From M55B154 sp964486725 (lineage in GTDB: Bacteria > Spirochaetota > UBA4802 > UB4802): a stretch of 64,000 nucleotides of DNA. This document shows positions 58,271 through 64,000 of the stretch, in pieces. The stretch's first letter is position 1; each line of letters begins with the position of its first letter. Where the stretch lies: positions 62,001 to 126,000 of the forward strand of contig CAZAOK010000001.1 of the NCBI GenBank assembly GCA_964486725.1, given 5' to 3'. The notes under the pieces are model-generated. The model was not told the origin of the DNA and did not search any database. It was given only the letters and a program-made list of their open reading frames with translations. A program made the position numbers and the translations under genes.

Positions 58271-59527
58271 ATGAAAAGAACACGAAAAACGAAATACAAA
58301 TCGGAAAACCAGTACCTTGTTCCTGACCTGGAACGAATATATAATAAATATGTTACGCGACGGGGAGATGTTGAATTTACCTGTTACATGGATATGCTGA
58401 ACGGTCATGTACCTTTCGGTTCTGCCATTCATTCGATTGTGCTGTCGTATTTTAATACGGAAAGGGCATTAAAAGAGCTGCAGTCGGTGTATTATTATCA
58501 GCGTTTTGACGGGGCGGTGCCGTTGATGATGAAAACAGGTAAACGGGTTACCGCCGGTGCCCGTTTTTTCAATTTTATCTTTAGCGGCATGTTCGATGAT
58601 TCCGGTATATCTCACCTCATCGGCCCCCCCCTGGGATTGTACGCCATAGCCAGGCTGTCATCACAGGATTCGTTATCGGACAGCTTGAAAGATCTTTTAC
58701 CCTTCGCGCAGAGAGAGATGTATTTTCTTGAGCAGACCAGGGAATTGTGGGGAGAAGGATTGCCTGTTATTATACATCCTTTTGAATCAGGTTATTTTCA
58801 GTCACAGCTTTACGATGAGGTTCTTGAAATTGATGTGAAAGGGAAGATAAGCTTTTACCGTCAGATGTTACGTATACGAAAGCTTTTGCAGGTGAACGAA
58901 AAGGCGGAGTGGGGAAATATACCGTCTATAAGTGATATGCCCTTCCGGTTTATTGATCCTTATTTCTGCGCGGTATACCTTGCCGGTCTTCATGCTCTGA
59001 AAAAAAGCTGCCTTGAAATTGATCAATCCATGAAAGATTATCTTAAACATAAAATAAATACCATAACTTCCAGCGTGGAAGAGCGCCTGTGGTCTGACGA
59101 ATATGAGTGCTATTTACCCCAATATTTTCAGGACGGGTGGAAACCGGTAAGGTCAATCAGCATTTCTTCAATTTTAATGCTTTTTTCGGGGGTGATAGAC
59201 AAGAAACGGGCAGAGCAGATGGTGTCACGATATCTTATGCCCGGCTATGGTTTCTGGCAGAAGATGCCACTAAGCGGCAGCCTTATTGAGAGAAAACATG
59301 ACAGGCAGCTTAGCCATTACAGGGGGGGCTCGGTTAATATTGTGTGTAACTGGATGATATATCATGGACTGATAACCTATGGCTATACTGACCTTGCAGA
59401 ACAACTCAGAAGGGCAACAATGGAACTTGTGGAAACATCTGGACTATATTCATGGTATGATATTGAGTCGGGCAGGGGACTTGGTTCACTACAGGGCACT
59501 CTTTCCGGGATTGTTCTTGATTTTTAA
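58271..59527 (+). CDS. Glycoside-hydrolase-like alpha-alpha barrel protein
   Basis: This 418-residue cytoplasmic protein has no signal peptide. It resembles (alpha/alpha)6 hydrolases such as the GH63/mannosylglycerate-hydrolase/trehalase group. Features include YFNTERALKELQSVYYYQRFDGAVPLM, WSDEYECYLPQ, MPGYGFWQKMPLSGSLIER, the conserved RGGSVNIVCNWMIYHGL and the terminal GLYSWYDIESGRGLGSLQGTLSGIVLDF. The catalytic residues and substrate are unresolved. The sugar-isomerase-like cupin immediately upstream supports a role in mannose-containing glycan or compatible solute metabolism, which is inference. Confidence 0.6.
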   Translation: MKRTRKTKYKSENQYLVPDLERIYNKYVTRRGDVEFTCYMDMLNGHVPFGSAIHSIVLSYFNTERALKELQSVYYYQRFDGAVPLMMKTGKRVTAGARFFNFIFSGMFDDSGISHLIGPPLGLYAIARLSSQDSLSDSLKDLLPFAQREMYFLEQTRELWGEGLPVIIHPFESGYFQSQLYDEVLEIDVKGKISFYRQMLRIRKLLQVNEKAEWGNIPSISDMPFRFIDPYFCAVYLAGLHALKKSCLEIDQSMKDYLKHKINTITSSVEERLWSDEYECYLPQYFQDGWKPVRSISISSILMLFSGVIDKKRAEQMVSRYLMPGYGFWQKMPLSGSLIERKHDRQLSHYRGGSVNIVCNWMIYHGLITYGYTDLAEQLRRATMELVETSGLYSWYDIESGRGLGSLQGTLSGIVLDF

Positions 59528-59646
59528 AAATTCTTGTAACCTGAACGGTTTTTTCTATACGTACCAGTAATATACCTCGTATATTCGTGTGTAATTACGC
59601 GCAAATTATTATTTTATTGACTATAACAGCCACCAAAAGGAGGGCA

Positions 59647-59673
59647 ATGAGAACTCATGATAAGTGTGAATAA
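59647..59673 (+). CDS. Possible 8-codon leader ORF overlapping the ABC ATPase start
   Basis: The mini-frame reads ATG AGA ACT CAT GAT AAG TGT GAA TAA, encoding MRTHDKCE. AAGGAGG lies 3-4 nt upstream, an ideal position for this ATG but about 13 nt from the ATPase ATG at 59657. The overlap could couple or limit translation. It may be chance. Confidence 0.25.
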   Translation: MRTHDKCE

Positions 59674-60598
59674 TCTTACAAAGAATTACGGTGATGTATG
59701 TGCCGTTGGTGATATCTCGTTTGCGATTCGTAAGGGGGAAATCACCGGCCTGCTTGGCCCAAATGGTGCCGGTAAAACAACAACACTTCGCATTCTAACC
59801 GGCTTCTTAAAAGCAACCAAAGGTAACGTGGTTGTTGGGAATTACAATGTTGAAGAAAACCCCCTGCAGATAAAAGAGATGATCGGTTACCTGCCCGAAT
59901 CTGCCCCGCTGTATGGAGACATGATGGTATATGATTATCTTGAATTCATCAAAAGAATACGGGAGGTTGATGATGAACACAGGATACGTGAAATTGCTGA
60001 CCTGTGCGGGCTGCGGGGGGTGATGCACAAAAATATCAATGAATTATCCAAGGGGTACAAGCAGCGTGTGGGCCTGGCCCATGCTATGATTCATAATCCT
60101 GATATACTTATACTTGATGAACCCACAAGTGGCCTTGATCCCAACCAGATTATTGAGATAAGAAACCTTATCAGGGAGATCGGCAAAGAAAAAACTGTTA
60201 TCCTCTCTACACACATTTTGCCTGAAGTTGAAGCGACGTGTGATCGTATAATCATTATAGACAGGGGAAGCATTGTTGCCGATGACAGCACCGCCCAGCT
60301 GCGGTCTTCAGCCGGGAAGGACATTACCATACTTATAGAATTGTCCGGCGCCACGTTTGACGAGATTAATAATGTGCTTCGGGATATGGACGGGGTGAAG
60401 ATGGTCACCCAGACCGGTGACCGGGACAATCACATCTTAATGTCCCTGGTGACTGATGGTGAAAAAGATCTGCGGCCGGATGTTTTTGCAACGATAAAGG
60501 ACAGGGGATGGACCCTGTATGAGATGAGCCGCGAATATCGCAGCCTTGAGCATGTGTTTAGAGACCTGACCAGAGGAGGAGTTGATGGAACGATATAA
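59657..60598 (+). CDS. ABC transporter ATP-binding protein (GldA-like)
   Basis: This 313-residue ATPase has Walker A LLGPNGAGKTTTLRIL (about residues 33-48), Q-loop MIGYLPESAPLYGDMMVYDYLEFI, signature INELSKGYKQRVGLAHAMI, Walker B DILILDEPTSGLDP and the His switch STHILPEVE. A C-terminal accessory domain (residues about 225-313) is typical of the GldA/NatA/Gld group. It is followed by a permease, a GldG-like protein and a DUF4340 protein, the usual set of this exporter. The substrate is unknown. Confidence 0.92.
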   Translation: MISVNNLTKNYGDVCAVGDISFAIRKGEITGLLGPNGAGKTTTLRILTGFLKATKGNVVVGNYNVEENPLQIKEMIGYLPESAPLYGDMMVYDYLEFIKRIREVDDEHRIREIADLCGLRGVMHKNINELSKGYKQRVGLAHAMIHNPDILILDEPTSGLDPNQIIEIRNLIREIGKEKTVILSTHILPEVEATCDRIIIIDRGSIVADDSTAQLRSSAGKDITILIELSGATFDEINNVLRDMDGVKMVTQTGDRDNHILMSLVTDGEKDLRPDVFATIKDRGWTLYEMSREYRSLEHVFRDLTRGGVDGTI

Positions 60599-61298
60599 AG
60601 GAGCGTTGACTGTAACGGCAAAGGAGTTAAGGACTTATTTCACCACCCCCATAGCTTATATCGTTATTACCGTGTTTTTGGCGATAACCGGGTGGTTGTT
60701 TTTTTCTACATTTTTTCTGTATGGACAGGCGGAGATGCGTGGTTTTTTTGAGCTTCTCCCTCTTGCATTCTCATTTGTTGTACCGGCTGTTACCATGAGA
60801 TTGTTCTCAGAAGAAAAGAATACCGGGTCATTTGAAATAATTATGACGCTGCCGGTAAGTACTGTTGAAATCCTGTCTGGGAAAATTCTTGCGGGCACAC
60901 TCTTTACTGTAATTATGATACTGCCCACCATAGTGTATGCCATTTCAATATCCTTCATTGGGGATATGGATCCCGGCCCTGTATTTGGTGGCTATTTTGG
61001 TGCGGTTCTTCTCGGTGCGGCTTTTTCTGCCATTGGGGTGTTTTCGTCTTCATTAACAAAGAACCAGATCATTGCATTTATTATAGGATTTGCCATCTGC
61101 CTGCTGTTGACATTGATAGGAAAATTTTTATTCTTTCTTCCCTCGGGAATGGTCAATGTGATCGAGTATATCGGGGCGGAATATCATTTCATGAATATAG
61201 CGAGGGGTGTTATTGACTTGCAGGATATCGTGTACTTTCTGTCCGTAATGGCTGTGGCTGGTATCGCAACCCACTATGTGCTTGAGGAGAGGAGATGA
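60585..61298 (+). CDS. ABC transporter permease (GldF-like)
   Basis: This 237-residue protein has six predicted membrane helices and the ABC2-type MRLFSEEKNTGSFEIIMTLPVSTVEILSGKILAGTL segment. It corresponds to the GldF-like/ABC-2 permease of the ATPase upstream. The ATG at 60585 overlaps the ATPase gene by 14 bp and has AGAGGAGG 5 nt upstream. The stop overlaps the GldG-like start at ATGA. Confidence 0.88.
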   Translation: MERYKGALTVTAKELRTYFTTPIAYIVITVFLAITGWLFFSTFFLYGQAEMRGFFELLPLAFSFVVPAVTMRLFSEEKNTGSFEIIMTLPVSTVEILSGKILAGTLFTVIMILPTIVYAISISFIGDMDPGPVFGGYFGAVLLGAAFSAIGVFSSSLTKNQIIAFIIGFAICLLLTLIGKFLFFLPSGMVNVIEYIGAEYHFMNIARGVIDLQDIVYFLSVMAVAGIATHYVLEERR

Positions 61299-63388
61299 TG
61301 ATGGATAGAATTAAAGAATGGATAGCAAAATCGGGCCAGTGGCTGAAAGAGGAATTTGCTTCGAAAGAATATAATTACCTGATGTACATAGTCATTATAA
61401 TATTGTTGAATCTTGTAATTTCCACTATGAATTTCAGGACCGATATTACCAAAAATAATGTGTATTCACTTTCGGAGGTAAGCAGGGAAGTGGTGTCAAG
61501 CCTGGAAGAGCCTCTTACCGTGAAGGTTTTTTTCAGTGAAAACCTGCCTGCCCCGTATAATGGTGTAAGCAGGTATCTTGGTGACCTGCTTGAAGAGTAT
61601 GATAATTACGGTAACCGAAACTTCCGTTACGAATTTATTGATGTTGAAGATAACAAGGATACGGCATCTGATTTTGGTATTTCCCCGGTACAGATCCGTG
61701 AACTTGAAGATGACCAGGTTAAGCTTCGTAACGCCTACATGGGAGTTGCCATGGTGCATGGTGATCTCATCGAAAAGATCGATTCAATTACTGAGCCTGA
61801 GGGACTTGAATACCGATTGACTACCCTGATGAACAAAATGAATGGGAAAATTGATGCCCTGTTGAAACTTGACGGTCAGATAAACGTTACGCTGTATACC
61901 AGCAGTAATATGCCATTACCGGGAATGCAGAACCTGAAAGAACGGGTTTACCAGGAAGTACAGAAATGCGATCTGCGTAATTATAACAGGCTGAAATTTC
62001 GATATGTTGATACGGTTGAAGACAATAAGGCCCTTGATATGGCGGACGTATATGGTCTTCCCATGCTTGAGTGGAAAAGATTTACCGCCATGGATGGATC
62101 TACCATACCTGCCGGCAAAGGTATGGTGGGACTGGTTGTGGAGCACCAGGATCGTTTTGAAACTGTACAGGTGCTTTCAAGGAACCTGGGAGGACAGTAT
62201 GCCATTGGTGATCTTGAGGGACTTGAAGACAGGATAAACGGGGCTGTTGACAGCCTGGTAAGCGTGAATCCCCGGGTTGGATATATCGTGGGACATGGTG
62301 AAAGCAACCTGAAAGATGAACGCAACGGGGCTAAACAACTGAAAGAGATGCTTTCGGATATGTACGAACTAATTGAGATAGATTTGGAAAATAGTGATAT
62401 TCCACAGGATATCAGTACTATTATCATTAACGGTCCTAAAGACGCTTTTTCTGATGAATCCCTATTTAAAATTGATCAATACCTGATGAGTGGCCGAAAC
62501 GCGTTGATTCTTGTGGATTCATTTACGGAGATTCAGCAGGGTGGTAATCCCATGATGAGACAACAGCAACCGCTGGTGATTCCACTTAAAACGGGTCTAA
62601 ATAAACTTATCTCCCATTACGGTGTGAAGGTTAACAGTGATATTGTCATGGACATGAACTGTTTTGAAACGCAACAGCGCGGGCTGGGTGAATTGAAGCT
62701 GTATTTTGCACCCCTCATTAACGATGAAGGGCTTAGCGATGAGAATGACATTACCGCATTTTTAAAACGCATGGTATTTCTCAAGGGATCTTCACTTACC
62801 GTTCAGGAAGATATACTCAGGGAAAATGATATTTCCCATACTGTCCTGGTAAAATCATCAGATGAAAGCTGGCTGCAAAAAGGGCGTATCAGCTTTATGC
62901 CATTTGGGATACGGCCACCTGAGAAATCGCAAATGAACAGTTTTAACCTGGCAGTATTGCTTGAAGGAAAATTCTTAAGTTACTTTTCCGGTGAAAACAC
63001 AAAGGGTACAACGGGAATGCAACAGGGACAAATCACCGGTGGCATTATTAAAAAAGCTGCCAGGCCTGCCCGGATTTTTGTTGCCGGATCATCAGAAATT
63101 GCCGGGAGAAACACCATTGATCCGGAGGGTAAAAGGCCAAATTCGATATTCATGCATAACGTGGTAGATTATCTGAGCGGTAACTACAATATTCCCGAGA
63201 TGCGCAGCAAGGGACTTTCATTCAATCCTATCGAAGAAACAGGTGATACTACACGGTTCATCCTGAAACTGGTCAATATTGCGGGGCTTCCACTCCTGGT
63301 TATCCTTGCCGGATTTATTAACTGGCGGGTTCGTACTATCAGGAAAAAACGAATTGCTCAACAGTTTACCGAGGAGGGCAGAGTATAA
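61295..63388 (+). CDS. GldG-like ABC auxiliary protein
   Basis: The 697-residue protein has one N-terminal membrane helix (about residues 28-48) and one C-terminal helix (about 662-680). A large extracytoplasmic domain of the Gld/ABC_transp_aux type lies between. Visible segments are NVYSLSEVSREVVSSLEEPLTVKVFFSENLPAPYNGVSRYLGDLLEEY, IGDLEGLEDRINGAVDSLV and GYIVGHGESNL. Gld complexes in gliding bacteria export or energise motility components; the role of this homologue is not known. One base of overlap links it to the DUF4340 gene. Confidence 0.88.
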   Translation: MMMDRIKEWIAKSGQWLKEEFASKEYNYLMYIVIIILLNLVISTMNFRTDITKNNVYSLSEVSREVVSSLEEPLTVKVFFSENLPAPYNGVSRYLGDLLEEYDNYGNRNFRYEFIDVEDNKDTASDFGISPVQIRELEDDQVKLRNAYMGVAMVHGDLIEKIDSITEPEGLEYRLTTLMNKMNGKIDALLKLDGQINVTLYTSSNMPLPGMQNLKERVYQEVQKCDLRNYNRLKFRYVDTVEDNKALDMADVYGLPMLEWKRFTAMDGSTIPAGKGMVGLVVEHQDRFETVQVLSRNLGGQYAIGDLEGLEDRINGAVDSLVSVNPRVGYIVGHGESNLKDERNGAKQLKEMLSDMYELIEIDLENSDIPQDISTIIINGPKDAFSDESLFKIDQYLMSGRNALILVDSFTEIQQGGNPMMRQQQPLVIPLKTGLNKLISHYGVKVNSDIVMDMNCFETQQRGLGELKLYFAPLINDEGLSDENDITAFLKRMVFLKGSSLTVQEDILRENDISHTVLVKSSDESWLQKGRISFMPFGIRPPEKSQMNSFNLAVLLEGKFLSYFSGENTKGTTGMQQGQITGGIIKKAARPARIFVAGSSEIAGRNTIDPEGKRPNSIFMHNVVDYLSGNYNIPEMRSKGLSFNPIEETGDTTRFILKLVNIAGLPLLVILAGFINWRVRTIRKKRIAQQFTEEGRV

Positions 63389-64000
63389 TGAAGAAGAAAA
63401 CACTTATTAGTCTGCTCATAATTGCTGTTCTTGCGTTATATCTTGTAATCGCGAATAACCGTGGAAGTCAACCAGTGGTTGAACTTCAGGATTTTGAAGA
63501 CGGCTTGGATGAGATTACTATCAGCAGGCAGGATGCCCGGATTAAAATATTCAGGCATGATAGTGACTGGGCCATCAATGAAGAGAAGTACCCGGCAGAC
63601 GCGGGACAGGTCTCAACTTTAGAAAAAAAGTTGAAGGAATTGGAAGTGACCGACCTGATATCCCGAAAAAAGCATTACCAGAGGTATGAACTGGAAGATG
63701 ATGCCGCGCTGCGTGTGACAGCACGCAAGGATGGAAATACGGTTCGCGACTTTTATGTCGGCAAGAAAAGCCCCACCTACCAGCAGACATATATACGGTT
63801 CCCGGGTAAGGAGGGTATTTACCTGGCATCAGGAACCCTTGATACTGATTTCGATAAGAAAATCGATGACCTGCGGAATAAAGAAGTACTGAAAATTGGG
63901 AAGAACGCCATTGAGTCCATAAAGCTTACCCACAATGGAAGAACAATGAGTTTTAAAATGGTAAAAGTTGAAAAGCAGATGGACGAGGCAGAAGAAGAAG
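63388..64000 (+). CDS. DUF4340-domain protein (5' part)
   Basis: The visible 204 residues begin MKKKTLISLLIIAVLALYLV, a membrane helix or signal peptide. A DUF4340 region follows, with VVELQDFEDGLDEITISRQDARIKIFRHDSDWAINEEKYPADAGQVSTLEKKLKELEVTDLIS and VYVGKKSPTYQQTYIRF-like strands. Such proteins follow GldG-type genes. The gene is cut by the window edge. It overlaps the previous stop by one base. Confidence 0.85.
   Translation, partial: MKKKTLISLLIIAVLALYLVIANNRGSQPVVELQDFEDGLDEITISRQDARIKIFRHDSDWAINEEKYPADAGQVSTLEKKLKELEVTDLISRKKHYQRYELEDDAALRVTARKDGNTVRDFYVGKKSPTYQQTYIRFPGKEGIYLASGTLDTDFDKKIDDLRNKEVLKIGKNAIESIKLTHNGRTMSFKMVKVEKQMDEAEEE

Overview
The window looks like chromosomal DNA of a spirochaete (Spirochaetota). 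The main reason is the contiguous motility block flbD-motA-motB-fliL-fliY-fliO-fliP-fliQ-fliR-flhB-flhA-flhF-flhG-(membrane protein)-whiG-(FapA-like protein)-(small protein)-cheR-cheD, together with FlgM, an OmpL47-like exported protein and large lipoproteins. I cannot place it below phylum level. No rRNA, tRNA, CRISPR array or phage block was recognised. Both edges cut genes: pdxA at the left and a DUF4340 gene at the right.

Layout. 0-5 kb: the end of pdxA, then small genes (lipoprotein, membrane protein, TPR protein, STAS protein, OmpL47-like protein, Nudix hydrolase). 5-17 kb: a + strand envelope cluster in which VanW-like, exported AMMECR1-like, thioester alpha-2-macroglobulin lipoprotein and a SpoIID/transpeptidase fusion are packed with overlaps or short gaps, followed by a metalloprotease-like/TolB-propeller/barrel protein. 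17-26.5 kb: a CNNM/HlyC-type transporter, a decayed gene fragment, a MITE-like element, a FlgO/CsgG-VWA protein and an 1875-residue lipoprotein. 26.6-45.6 kb: a Maf/DUF115-like protein and the flagellar and chemotaxis operon. 45.6-50.8 kb: a housekeeping run (yicC, remA, gmk, rpoZ, miaA, hfq, SPFH protein, a 29-residue COX24-type protein). 51-56 kb, mostly minus strand: cheW (+) facing larC, larB, a degenerate iron-ADH homologue, flgM, rsmI and a DUF2269-like protein. 56-64 kb: serC, a small-sugar gene group, and an ABC transporter with GldG-like and DUF4340 proteins.

How the genes work together. The flagellar block encodes the stator, the export gate, the switch subunit FliY, the placement GTPases and the motility sigma factor; its anti-sigma FlgM lies 14 kb downstream behind an overlapping sigma28/sigma70-type promoter. 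The envelope cluster resembles in principle the enterobacterial pairing of periplasmic alpha-2-macroglobulin with a peptidoglycan enzyme (YfhM-PbpC), but here the partner is a SpoIID-transpeptidase fusion.

The most notable observations are the SpoIID-transpeptidase fusion beside A2M, a miaA gene with no canonical start codon (apparent ATC start), an iron-ADH homologue that lost all metal ligands beside larBC, a 156-bp MITE-like element, a decayed 3' fragment of the barrel gene, the dual flgM promoter, and the absence of fliM from its usual place.
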